A stretch of DNA of 64,000 nt from CBDCMJ01 sp965224325 (GTDB taxonomy: Bacteria; Chloroflexota; Dehalococcoidia; Lucifugimonadales; UBA3495), in assembly GCA_965224325.1 (NCBI GenBank), contig CBDCYT010000012.1:186001-250000 (forward strand), written 5' to 3'. Numbering within the stretch: the stretch's first letter is position 1; every line of letters starts with the position of its first letter. The notes beneath the pieces were generated by a model that saw nothing but the letters and a program-made list of their open reading frames with translations, had not been told where the DNA came from and made no database searches. The position numbers and the translations under genes were made by a program. Shown here piece after piece: positions 8,046 through 16,681 of the stretch.

Positions 8046-10940
8046 ATGCCACGACAGACAGAGCCAAACGCGAACAACGCCCTGGGAGACTTGCTTCGTA
8101 GCATGATGCCTCGCTGGCAGGTGCGCTCGGAGAATACCCGGACCTTCCCTAATCACCCAAGCCGTCATGCTGACGTACTCATTACAGCTCCGGGATCCTC
8201 CCCAGTGGTTGTCGAAGGCGAGTATGAACTCGCCCCCGAAGTAGAAAAGGATGCATTCGACCGGTTGGGGCTGGCTGTCCAAGGCGAACCGCGGACCATT
8301 GAGGCAGCCATCGCACTGCGCTATCCGATGACCTTGGAGGATACCCATGACGTGAAGGAGGCTGTTGCCGCAGCCCGCTTCGCCTACTGCGTCCTGCACG
8401 AAGACGGCAGCCGCTTCCCTGAGTCGGGATGGCTGAACGGGTCTGCCAGTGACCTAGCAGACCTTATTCGCCTCATATCCGTGCCGCAGAAGGCAGTGGA
8501 ACTGGCGGCTGGGATTCTTGAGCGAGGCATTGGACAAGCCGCCAATAGGTTGGAAGAGATGGCGAAGCTTCGGCCGAATGTCACCCCTGTGATTGCCCGG
8601 TTGCTGGGAATGAAAGACGTTCCGCAGACCCGCCGCATGGCCTGCGCTATCATCGCAAACGCAATGGTCTTCCATCAGCGTATCGCAGGGATGCACGAAG
8701 GAGTGAAACCACTGCGTCTGGTGTGCGGCCCCGACATAACAAACCCTCAAGAAGAGACGCTATCAGCTTGGGCCGCGATCCTGAAGATAAACTACTGGCC
8801 CATCTTCGCCATCGCCAAAGACGTCCTGGAACAGCTTCCCGGTAACACCGCAGCCAGCATTCTGCGGGAACTACTGGAGACTGCTCAAGGAGTTGAAGCT
8901 ACTGGCGTCGATAACGCCCACGACCTAACGGGCCGCATCTTCCAGCGCCTCATCGCCGATAGGAAATACCTCGCCACCTTCTATACTCTTCCGGCGTCGG
9001 CGTCGCTGCTGGCCCGGCTCGCCGTCGCCAAGATGGAGGGCGTGGACTGGTCCGACGCAGAGGCCATATGCAGTCTGCGGATCGCCGACTTCGCCTGCGG
9101 CACTGGCGCGCTGCTGTCTGCGGTGTATGAGCAAATCTCTGCTCGCCACGACCAGACTGGTGGCGACTCCTCCAAGTTACATCCGGCAGTAATGGAAGAA
9201 GTCCTATACGGCTGCGATGTGATGCCGTCGGCGATTCACATCACCGGCTCCACTCTGTCCGGTGCCTATCCCACGGTTGGGTTCGGGAGTTCTCGGCTCT
9301 ACACTGTGCCATACGGTAGGCAGAGAGACGGGGGCGTGCTGATCGGCTCGCTCGAACTGCTCCGATCCTCGTCCCTATTGACCCTGTTCAACATGAGCGA
9401 TCCAGCTATGCGGACCGGCAGCGTGGGCGAGGCGACCGCATCCCAGATATTGGCCGAATTCCCAGACGAGAAATATGACCTCGTAATCATGAACCCGCCA
9501 TTCACCAGTAATACCAAGCACTACGACGCCGACGATGGGGTTGTGAATGCAGCCTTTGCTGCCTACGAAGCCTCCGACGATGATCAAGCGGACATGGCAA
9601 ACCGCTTGAAGCAGGTCGCCACCGGCACCTCTTATCACGGGCATGCTGGGCTGGGATCGGCCTTCGCGGCACTAGCCGCCCGGAAGCTGCGCCCTGGCGG
9701 AGTTGTTGCCCTGGTCCTGCCATTCACCGCAATCAACGGTGCCTCGTGGGCGAAGTTCAGGGAGTTGATCGCAACCCAATTTACCGATGTGACAATCGCA
9801 AGCATGGCGGCCACCGGCTATGACATGTCCTTCTCGTCCGATACAGGTATGGCGGAGTGCCTGATAATCGGTCGAAAGATAGTACGAGATGAGAAGCCCA
9901 AAGGTCGAGGGACGTTTATCTCCTTGCGGCGCAAGCCAAACAGTTTCGTGAACGCCCAAGAGCTGTCCAGGGTGATGGAATACAGTACTGCAATTCGACA
10001 GCTGGAGGATGGGCCGTACGGTGGTTTCCCCATCCCCTGTGGGGACGCTGTGGTAGGCGAAATGCTGGACGCACCCATTAGCGACCATGCAAACGGGTGG
10101 GGAGCGGCCCGGATTCTCGACGCCTCTGTAGCCCAGGCCGCTCATTCCCTATCCGAAGGCAAGCTCTGGTTGCCCGGACGACGGCAGCCCATAGGATTAC
10201 CTGTAGCAGGACTGAGGCAAGTCGGAAGGCGGGGCTTGGACTCACAATTCTTCATAAGCCAAGCTCATAACGCGCCGTTTACGAAGACAGTGGCCAGCCC
10301 GACCGCAACTTATCCCGCCCCGTGGAACCACGATGCCAAGAAAGAGACGCGGATGACTTGCGCGCCGGATTCCCAACTGCAAGTCCGGCGGGGCATGGAG
10401 GAGAAGGCGGCCGAACTCTGGGCCACAGCAAGCCGAGCACACCTGAATCGTGACTTCACCTTTGGCTCACAGGCTCTTGCCGTTGCCTTCACAGAGCAGG
10501 AATCCATCGGTGGGCGGGTATGGCCCAACGTCATCTTTCATGACAAGAAGTTGGACTATGCTTTCACGATTTGGGGCAACTCAACTCTAGGCTTGTTGTC
10601 GTATTGGTGGCACTCCAGCCGCCAGCAATCAAGTAAAGCGGGAATGACGATCCGCTCCGCCGAGTCGCTCCCCGTGCTGGATCTACGTGCTCTCACCGAT
10701 GATCAGTTGGTGATGGCAGAAATGGTCTTCGACGAGTTCCGTGACGAGGAGTTGAAGCCCGCATACCTCGCGGACGCCGACCCAAACCGCGCCCTCCTAG
10801 ACAGGCGAGTGATCTGCGACCTCTTGGACTTTGATGAAGAGGTCTACGAGGCCGTCCGCCGCTTGGCCGCCAAGTGGTGTGCCGAACCTTCCGTGCATGG
10901 CGGGAAGGCTCGGCCAAAGTCCGCCCAGCTTGTAATCTAA
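8046..10940 (+). CDS. Large DNA N6-adenine methyltransferase, probably type IIG-like
   Basis: A 964-residue class I SAM-dependent DNA methyltransferase. The SAM-binding motif I (IADFACGTGALL) is near residue 345 and the catalytic NPPF near 482, in the gamma-type order of N6-adenine enzymes. The first ~65 residues contain HADVLIT...VVVEGEYE (Asp43, Glu57, Glu59), which resembles a PD-(D/E)xK nuclease core with Glu where Lys usually stands. The region between ~70 and 330 is helical and uncharacterised, and the C-terminal ~350 residues probably contain the target-recognition domain. No separate HsdS or HsdR follows, so a single-chain type IIG enzyme or an unusual modification system is likely. 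The frame is intact. Confidence 0.75.
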   Translation: MPRQTEPNANNALGDLLRSMMPRWQVRSENTRTFPNHPSRHADVLITAPGSSPVVVEGEYELAPEVEKDAFDRLGLAVQGEPRTIEAAIALRYPMTLEDTHDVKEAVAAARFAYCVLHEDGSRFPESGWLNGSASDLADLIRLISVPQKAVELAAGILERGIGQAANRLEEMAKLRPNVTPVIARLLGMKDVPQTRRMACAIIANAMVFHQRIAGMHEGVKPLRLVCGPDITNPQEETLSAWAAILKINYWPIFAIAKDVLEQLPGNTAASILRELLETAQGVEATGVDNAHDLTGRIFQRLIADRKYLATFYTLPASASLLARLAVAKMEGVDWSDAEAICSLRIADFACGTGALLSAVYEQISARHDQTGGDSSKLHPAVMEEVLYGCDVMPSAIHITGSTLSGAYPTVGFGSSRLYTVPYGRQRDGGVLIGSLELLRSSSLLTLFNMSDPAMRTGSVGEATASQILAEFPDEKYDLVIMNPPFTSNTKHYDADDGVVNAAFAAYEASDDDQADMANRLKQVATGTSYHGHAGLGSAFAALAARKLRPGGVVALVLPFTAINGASWAKFRELIATQFTDVTIASMAATGYDMSFSSDTGMAECLIIGRKIVRDEKPKGRGTFISLRRKPNSFVNAQELSRVMEYSTAIRQLEDGPYGGFPIPCGDAVVGEMLDAPISDHANGWGAARILDASVAQAAHSLSEGKLWLPGRRQPIGLPVAGLRQVGRRGLDSQFFISQAHNAPFTKTVASPTATYPAPWNHDAKKETRMTCAPDSQLQVRRGMEEKAAELWATASRAHLNRDFTFGSQALAVAFTEQESIGGRVWPNVIFHDKKLDYAFTIWGNSTLGLLSYWWHSSRQQSSKAGMTIRSAESLPVLDLRALTDDQLVMAEMVFDEFRDEELKPAYLADADPNRALLDRRVICDLLDFDEEVYEAVRRLAAKWCAEPSVHGGKARPKSAQLVI

Positions 10941-11041
10941 TCCTCGACTCTGCTGAGTGGACCCAGACCGATGCTCTCCCATGCACCAACGCTGTCAAGT
11001 GACGGTTGCCCACCAGGACCCTCAATCGCTACGCTCGTACC

Positions 11042-11711
11042 ATGGCGCTCTCCGACCGACAGCTACTCGACGCCCTCAGCCGGATGCCGTTCATCGACTC
11101 GGTGGAGCTGGCGCTCATCCTGGGAGAGTCTCACTCGACTGTCCACAGCGCCCTGACCGGTCTGTTGGCCGACGGCATCGTTGGACGGGTCAGCCACGGC
11201 GCCGTCCACCTGCCTTCGAGCCGTAGGTACTTCCTGACGGCCAACGGCGTGAGAGAAGCCGCCGGGATACTCGGCTTCGACACTCCCTCGGACTTCGTAC
11301 GAGCCTACCCGATGTCCAGGGAGTGGCTGACGCTGCTCATCCGCAGGATGGACGCCGTGGCCGCCGTCTACCGACTTGCCGCCACCATGTCCCCCGGCAT
11401 CGACGGCCTCCGGTCGCACTTGGAGTTCCACCGCCGGGGTCGCTTCGACGCCGGCATCACCCTCCACGACGGCCGTAGCTTCGGCGTGGTGCGCCACAGG
11501 GCCCTGGCCCTGCGGCGCCGGTCCCTCTACGACCGGCTGAGGGCCATAGCGGAGTACGACTACACCCGTCGCCCCGACACGGCGCTGGTCCTGACGCCCT
11601 GCGTCTGGGAAGAGAGGCTGACGACGAGGTTCTGCGAGAAGCGGAACCTCCGCGACTGCTACATCGCCGTGGAGTCGAGGGCCGTGCTGGAAAGACGGGC
11701 CGCGTCGGAGC
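11042..11711 (+). pseudogene. Replication-relaxation-like winged-helix protein, 3' truncated by IS21
   Basis: About 223 native codons start at 11042. The N-terminal ~80 residues form a winged-helix (LSDRQLLDALSRMPFID, then a YFLTANGVREAAG wing). A middle region of basic and aromatic residues resembles PF13814 (Replic_Relax) proteins found on plasmids and integrative elements. The native sequence ends at 11711, where the IS21 tip begins. The last residues up to the stop at 11752 are encoded by the IS. The function is unknown, and the family name is my best match rather than certain. Confidence 0.55.
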
Positions 11712-11876
11712 TGTCAATGGCGGCGACAAGGTGGGCCACTGGGGCGGAGTAAAACTGTACCACCTGGCGTAATTGGTCAGCATAAATGTCCGCGCCAGTT
11801 GGCCAGGATAAATGTCACATAGGCAGATGTGCCAGTGGGCCGGGCAGCGGGTAACGTGGAGCGTTCCGAGTGGAAT

Positions 11877-12662
11877 CTACGGGGCTCCCGCTTGTTCTAG
11901 AGCTTGCGGAGAGTTGGCGCTCTCCCGGCTGTGCCGGAGGCGGTAGCTGTCGCCGTTCATCTCCAGGATGTGCACATGGTGGGTGAGACGGTCCAGCAGC
12001 GCGCCGGTGAGGCGCTCCGAGCCGAACACCTCGGTCCACTCGTCGAAGGGGAGATTGGTGGTCACCAGGATGGAGCCGCGTTCGTAGCGCTGGCTGAAGA
12101 CCTCGAAGAGCAGTTCCGCGCCGGTGGAGGACAGGGGGACGAAGCCCAGCTCGTCGATGATCAGCAGGCTGAGACGGGAAAGCTGCCGCTGCAGGTTGAG
12201 CAGCCGTCTCTCGTCCCGGGCCTCCATCAGCTCGTGGACCAGGGCGGCAGCCGTGGTGAAGCCCACAGACATACCCCGCTGGCAGGCGGCCAGTCCCAGC
12301 CCCAGGGCGACGTGGGTCTTGCCGGCGCCGCTGTTGCCGGCAGCGATGACGTTGTCCCGGCGCTCGATGTATTCGGAGCGGGCCAGCTCCATCACCAAGG
12401 CCTTGTTCATGGAGGGGATGGCGGTGAAGTCGAAGGTGTCCAAGCTCTTCACCGCGGGGAAGCGGGCCGCCCCGATCCGCCGCTCCACCATCCGCTGGTG
12501 GCGGTCGATGAGTTCCAGTTCCGCCAACCGCAACAGATAGGTTGGGTGGTCCACACCCTCCCCAGCACACTGGGCCGCCATCTTCCCGTATTCCCTAAGG
12601 AAGCTGGGCAGCCTCAGTTCCTTCAGATGGTGTTCCAGCAGCAGCGTCTGCCTGTCGTTCAT
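11877..12662 (-). CDS. istB: IstB-type transposition ATPase
   Basis: A 261-residue AAA+ ATPase with Walker A (GNSGAGKTH) and Walker B (LLIIDELGF), nearly identical in layout to the copy at 1402-2184. Its ATG overlaps the istA stop by four bases. It loads onto target DNA and recruits and stimulates IstA. No damage is visible. Confidence 0.9.
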   Translation of the reverse strand: MNDRQTLLLEHHLKELRLPSFLREYGKMAAQCAGEGVDHPTYLLRLAELELIDRHQRMVERRIGAARFPAVKSLDTFDFTAIPSMNKALVMELARSEYIERRDNVIAAGNSGAGKTHVALGLGLAACQRGMSVGFTTAAALVHELMEARDERRLLNLQRQLSRLSLLIIDELGFVPLSSTGAELLFEVFSQRYERGSILVTTNLPFDEWTEVFGSERLTGALLDRLTHHVHILEMNGDSYRLRHSRESANSPQALEQAGAP

Positions 12663-14182
12663 GCCGCTCTCCCCGACAGCAAGGGCATGTAGTCCCTGGC
12701 CGATGTGGTGTTCACCCTCACCCGGGGCAGGTAGGGATAGAGCTCCAGATCGAGGCGGGGCGGCCGTCCCTCCAGCCGGCAGAGCACCAGGTGCTTCACC
12801 GCGTCGAAGCTCAGGGCCCCCAGCCGGAGGGCATCCTTGACGGCTGTATGCACTTCCTGCTGGGTAAAAGTCTCCATGAGCCGCAGCACCTGGACGAACT
12901 CCCGCTTGCCCCTTCGGCCCATCCTGGACTCCAGGAGGCGGCGCAGGGTGCTGAACTCCTCGGGAAGGTCCCAGCCCTGCAGGGGAGCGGCCTGGTCCAG
13001 GGCCGCCGTCTTCTGCTCCAGCAGCGGCAGGTAGTGGATGGGATCGTAGACGAAGCCGTCCCGTTCATAAGACCGGGGATGCCTGGCAATGACCTCCGGC
13101 CCGCAGCTGATGACGACCTCATCGACGTAGCCCCTCACCAGCACGTCCCGGTGTCCATAGGCCACCGGCGCCGAATAGCCGTTGGTCCGGTACCGGACCA
13201 GGGACAGGGAGCTGACCCGGCCCCCCTGCTTCTCGCAGGCGTCGTAGGGTACGGCCGGCAACGGCAGCAGGGCCTCCAGGTCCAACTCCATCCGCTGCCC
13301 GATGGTCTCGGTGTGCCCCCTGAGCCGGGCGTCCATCCGTTCCAGGCAGCGGCGCTCCAAGTGAGCGTTCAACGCATCGAAGCTCTCGAAGTACGGGATG
13401 GGAACCAGGAAGTTGCGGCGGACGTAGCCCACCATCCCCTCCACCTTACCCTTGCCGTTGCCCTTGCCGGGACGGCCGAACCGGTCCTCGAACAGGTAGT
13501 GGGACTGGAGCTCGGTGAAGGCTCTGGTGCGCTTGCGCCGGCCGTCCCCCAGTATCCTGGCCACCGCCAGCTTCGTGTTGTCGTAGAGGATGCTCTGGGG
13601 CACACCACCCAGGAAGGCGAAGGCAGAGACGTGGCCGTCCAGGAAGGCCTCGGTGGTCTCCGCGGGATAGGCCTTGATGAAACATCCGTCGCTGTGGGGC
13701 AGGTCAAAGGCGATGTAGTGGGCCTTACGCTCCACCCCGCCGATGACCGCCAGGGCCTCGCCGAAGTCGCACTGAGCGTGGCCCGGCGCGTGGGACAGTG
13801 GCGCGAACATCTCCCTGGTATGGCGCCGGCGCTCCCGTACATAGTCCTTGACTATGGTGTACTGGCCATCAAACCCATACTCGTCCCTGAGACGCTCAAA
13901 GATGCGCTTGGCCGTGTGGCGCTGCTTCCTGGGGGCGTGATGGTCCTCTTCCAGTATCCGGTCAATGACGCCGGCGAAGGGCTCAAGCTTGGGACGCCTC
14001 GGCGGAGTCTGCCGCCGGTAGCCTGGCGGCACAGAGTAGGCTAGCATCTTGCCCACCGTGTCCCGGTGCAGGCCGAACACCCGGGAGGCCTCCCGGATGC
14101 TCATCCCCTCCACCATCACCGCCCGGCGAACCCGAAGATACACGTCCACTCTGTACATCCGTCGCACCATCCACAGGCTCAA
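12659..14182 (-). CDS. istA: IS21 transposase IstA
   Basis: A 507-residue transposase. The N-terminal HTH (SIREASRVFGLHRDTV) is followed by the DDE core: CDFGEA (first Asp), SILYDNTK (second Asp) and GKVEGMVGY (Glu). The C-terminal part with repeated VRYRTNGYSAPVAYG binds the ends. It is complete and paired with istB, so this is the one IS21 of its subtype here that could be active. Confidence 0.9.
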   Translation of the reverse strand: MSLWMVRRMYRVDVYLRVRRAVMVEGMSIREASRVFGLHRDTVGKMLAYSVPPGYRRQTPPRRPKLEPFAGVIDRILEEDHHAPRKQRHTAKRIFERLRDEYGFDGQYTIVKDYVRERRRHTREMFAPLSHAPGHAQCDFGEALAVIGGVERKAHYIAFDLPHSDGCFIKAYPAETTEAFLDGHVSAFAFLGGVPQSILYDNTKLAVARILGDGRRKRTRAFTELQSHYLFEDRFGRPGKGNGKGKVEGMVGYVRRNFLVPIPYFESFDALNAHLERRCLERMDARLRGHTETIGQRMELDLEALLPLPAVPYDACEKQGGRVSSLSLVRYRTNGYSAPVAYGHRDVLVRGYVDEVVISCGPEVIARHPRSYERDGFVYDPIHYLPLLEQKTAALDQAAPLQGWDLPEEFSTLRRLLESRMGRRGKREFVQVLRLMETFTQQEVHTAVKDALRLGALSFDAVKHLVLCRLEGRPPRLDLELYPYLPRVRVNTTSARDYMPLLSGRAA

Positions 14183-14362
14183 CTTCGAACCTATGGATGG
14201 CAGCGGACGGTACAGTTTTCAACCGCCAAATGTCAGAGGTCAATTCCGCCCGCATGGCACACTTTAACTCCGCCGATTACACCCCACGAACTGCGCTATC
14301 GGTCTTTCGGGGGCTGAGACCCCGGCAGGGGTCTCGCACTGGCCCCCTTCCGGGCTCCCGCT

Positions 14363-14584
14363 TTAGACGGGGGGCTCTTCCCGGGCCCGGGCCTCGACGC
14401 ACTTCACGCAGAAGAACGACGGATCGAGGCTGGACCGGTCCGACTCCCCGGGACTTAGCGACGCCCGGGAGGCCACGATCCGCCCGCAGAGGGCCAGGAC
14501 AAGGTCGGGGCCGGGGGCCTCCGTGTCCCCGCGCAGGTGAATCCGCCTGGGACGCTGGGCCGCCGTCACGTCCTGCTGCGCCAT
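14363..14584 (-). CDS. Small cysteine-rich protein of unknown function
   Basis: 73 residues, with Cys in ALCGRIV and a CVKC pair near the C-terminus (FFCVKCVEARARE), a likely zinc-binding arrangement. The region lies between IS elements and shares a conserved block (14977-15030) with the tRNA-Ser element at 37 kb, so it may be cargo of a related, dismembered element. No function can be assigned. Confidence 0.45.
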   Translation of the reverse strand: MAQQDVTAAQRPRRIHLRGDTEAPGPDLVLALCGRIVASRASLSPGESDRSSLDPSFFCVKCVEARAREEPPV

Positions 14585-14976
14585 GATGCCTCTCCAGCCG
14601 GATTATCAACACCATGATGCCTTAAGCTCTTAAGGTAGTCAAGATGTCCACGGGTCGCCCTAACGGGGACCGGGAGAGGGGCCGGCGCCGGTTTTCCCCG
14701 GACACGGGGTAGGGGGTGGGTCCGGGGCGGCGCTATGCCAGGCAAAGACGGCATGGTTCGGGTTGTGCCGACCCCTCGGAGAGGGGGCGCCCCTTCGAAA
14801 AGGGCCCGAGAAATCGAATGTCACCCCTCGGATTTCGAGGCTGACCGTCGCCTCCGGCCTCCTGTTGCGCCGGAAGGGACGTGGAGACCCGCTGTACAGG
14901 CCGCGGGTCCGCCGGGAAAACGCGCAAAAAGCGGCTCACGTTTTACTTCCCCGGCGTAAAAAGCAGCCCCCGGACC
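14585..14976. other. Stretch without a convincing gene
   Basis: Very GC-rich DNA with several overlapping open frames of biased composition, none with a recognisable domain. One plus-strand frame ends inside the conserved block that follows. Confidence 0.5.
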
Positions 14977-15030
14977 GCGCCGGCGCGGATAAAATTTTAT
15001 TCATAGATGGGTTATTTACGGGGCAACACT
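14977..15030 (+). repeat. 54-bp conserved block shared with 37141-37193
   Basis: An AT-rich island in GC-rich surroundings. About 40 of 54 positions match the complementary strand of 37141-37193 without gaps. In both copies one frame reads AGA(D/E)K, four hydrophobic residues, then IDG and GQ. Either it is the C-terminal code of a diverged protein family or a DNA/RNA element of a shared mobile element. Confidence 0.6.
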
Positions 15031-15043
15031 TGTGAAAATCCGG

Positions 15044-15105
15044 CCAAAACGATGCACCCTTAGCACTTGCTTGAAGCTAAGTGTCCGGCGTGATGCGCGT
15101 TTTGG
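15044..15105. repeat. Imperfect inverted repeat with nested stem
   Basis: CCAAAACGATGCAC at 15044-15057 pairs with GTGATGCGCGTTTTGG at 15090-15105. Inside it, CTTAGC (15059-15064) pairs with GCTAAG (15076-15081). It lies between the shared block and an IS fragment. Its role is unknown, and it lacks integron attC core sites. Confidence 0.45.
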
Positions 15106-15109
15106 AGCA

Positions 15110-15424
15110 CTAAATGGGCAGGACTTGTGAGACAAGTCCTCTCAGATACGAAGACGCCCAAATCGGTCTAGACCCGACTGGGTAGAGGCTCTGGGTTGGC
15201 CCGGGGGTGCTGGAGCGGCCCGGGGACCGTCCCCGGACGCTCCGGTCTGCTCTTCGAGCAGCCGCCTCGGACTCAGGGAGGGCATCGTGGGGTCCTCGGC
15301 CTCGGTCCTCGTGGGCTAGCGCCGCCGCGCCATCCCTGCGATAAGCGGCGAGAAGCCGCCTGGCGCGACGTTCGCTGACTCCCATGATCTCGGCGGCCTG
15401 GGAGATCGGCAACCTGTATTCCAA
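15110..15424 (-). pseudogene. N-terminal fragment of an IS481/ISNCY-like transposase
   Basis: Begins at a TTG codon and encodes a typical HTH of these transposases (PISQAAEIMGVSERRARRLL, then YRRDGAAALAHEDRGR). The catalytic core is absent, because the frame runs into unrelated sequence after ~55 residues. The 70-bp palindrome starts 20 bases upstream. Confidence 0.65.
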
Positions 15425-15443
15425 TACGTGGTTAAGCGCTTGA

Positions 15444-15513
15444 GGTTCCGTTTGCTTTTAGGGGATAGCCTATGGTGCCAGAGGAACGCCATCTCCTAAA
15501 AGCAAGCGGAACC
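15444..15513. repeat. 70-bp palindromic element, copy A
   Basis: 17-bp arms GGTTCCGTTTGCTTTTA (15444-15460) and complement (15497-15513, one mismatch) enclose a 36-bp centre. The centre, read on the opposite strand, matches that of copy B. CTTGA occurs directly on both sides, a possible 5-bp target duplication. It sits between a transposase fragment and an istA fragment. Other copies are at 20188-20257 and 27167-27236, all exactly 70 bp. Confidence 0.8.
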
Positions 15514-15867
15514 CTTGACCGTGGTGTATCCGCCATCAAAGCCCTACTCGTCTCTGAGCCGCTCGAAGATGCGCTTGGCGGTGTGGCGCTGCTTCTTGGG
15601 GACCCTGTGGTCTTCTTCCAGGATGTGGTCGATGACGCCGGTGAAGGATTCCAACTTGGGGCGGCGGGGCGGAACCAGCCGCCGGTAGCCCGGCGGCACG
15701 GAGTAGGCCAGCATCTTGCGCACCGTCTCCCGGTGCAGGCCGAAGGTCCGTGCCGCTTCCCGGATGCTCATCCCCTCCGCCATCACCGCCCGGCGAACCG
15801 GCAGGTATACGTCCACACTTTACATCCATCGCACCATCCGTAGGCTCAACTTCAAGCCTATGGATGG
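15514..15867 (-). pseudogene. istA: istA N-terminal relic of an IS21 copy
   Basis: Matches the HTH region and following ~90 residues of the intact IstA at 12659-14182 (SIREAARTFGLHRETV, FTGVIDHILEEDH). A TAG follows the RLRDE motif, where the intact gene has a Tyr codon. The relic is cut on one side by the 70-bp palindrome and on the other by insertion of the second IS21 subtype at 15868. Confidence 0.8.
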
Positions 15868-15904
15868 TGTCCCGCGTCAAGCATTCTTGCCGATCTGGCG
15901 TCAA

Positions 15905-16681
15905 CTAGTTTTGCCGGTTCACCTCCTGTTCCTTGGCCCGCTGCTGGGCTGCACCGGTGCGGTAGCTGGAGACGTCAAACTCGAGGATCACGGAGTGATG
16001 CACCACCCGGTCGATGGCTGCGGCGGTGGCCATGGGGTTGGCGAAGATCCGCTCCCACTCCGAGAAGACCAGGTTCGAGGTTATACCCAGCGACCTGCGC
16101 TCGTAGCGTTCGGCGATGAGGGTGAATAGCACCTCGGACTCCTCGGCTCCCTGGGGCAGGTAGCCCAGGTCGTCGAGGAGCAGGAAGTCGAAGTTGTCCA
16201 GCTTGCGCCGCCGCCGGGGCAGGTCCAGGTCGCGCTTGGCCGCCAGGAGCTCCTGCACCAGGCGGTAGGCAGGGGCGAAGAGGACGGAGTGTCCGGCTTC
16301 CACCAGGCGGTGCCCCACGGCGCAAAGGGCGTGGGTCTTGCCGGTGCCGGGAAGCCCGAAGGCCAGGACGTTGACGCCACGCTCGACGAAGCTGCCCTGG
16401 GCCAGTCGGTCCATCTGCTGCCGCAGCGCCAGGGGCATCCGGTCGTGCTCGAAGGTCTCCCAGGTCTTGCCCGAGGGGAGCTTGGATTCCTTGCGCAGCC
16501 GGCTGATGCGCCGGTGGCCGCGGTCCTCGGCCTCCTCCTCCAGCACCTCCAGGAAGGTGGGCAGGGCGTCGCCGTGGCCGGCGGCGGTGAAACGGGACAC
16601 CGACCGGGCTCCCATGGTGGGCAGCTTGAATTGGTGGCACAACTGGCCGATGCGTTCCTGTATGACGCCAGTGTCCATCAT
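15905..16681 (-). CDS. istB: IstB-type transposition ATPase (second subtype)
   Basis: 258 residues with Walker A (GLPGTGKTH) and Walker B (LLLDDLGYL), distinct in sequence from the IstB copies of subtype one. The start at 16681 (first of two adjacent ATGs) overlaps the istA stop. The open frame extends further upstream inside istA, but the coupled start and length favour this one. Confidence 0.85.
   Translation of the reverse strand: MMDTGVIQERIGQLCHQFKLPTMGARSVSRFTAAGHGDALPTFLEVLEEEAEDRGHRRISRLRKESKLPSGKTWETFEHDRMPLALRQQMDRLAQGSFVERGVNVLAFGLPGTGKTHALCAVGHRLVEAGHSVLFAPAYRLVQELLAAKRDLDLPRRRRKLDNFDFLLLDDLGYLPQGAEESEVLFTLIAERYERRSLGITSNLVFSEWERIFANPMATAAAIDRVVHHSVILEFDVSSYRTGAAQQRAKEQEVNRQN

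Larger units (their letters stand above)
11712..14281 (-). mobile_element. IS21-family element, copy 2, complete
   Basis: A 2570-bp element. The left tip starts TGTCAATGGCGG (11712) and the right tip is the complement of TGTAATCGGCGG (ending 14281). Both genes have full length. The flanking bases show no matching 4-8 bp duplication, so the ends may have arisen by recombination between copies. Its left end replaces the C-terminus of the winged-helix gene. Confidence 0.9.

Noticed and set aside
8046..10940. HsdM of a type I system with the hsdR fragment at 20.2 kb
   Set aside because: The protein is twice the size of HsdM, has a nuclease-like N-terminus and lies 9 kb away on the opposite strand.
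12791..14044. 417-codon plus-strand open frame opposite istA
   Set aside because: Antisense to an intact, conserved transposase; composition is typical of a shadow frame.
14763..15035. Plus-strand frame ending in the shared AT-rich block
   Set aside because: Only its last ~18 codons resemble the other copy; the rest has no counterpart, so it is not called as a gene.
15044..15105. Integron attC site
   Set aside because: The long stem is there, but the conserved core-site sequences are not, and there is no integron integrase in the window.
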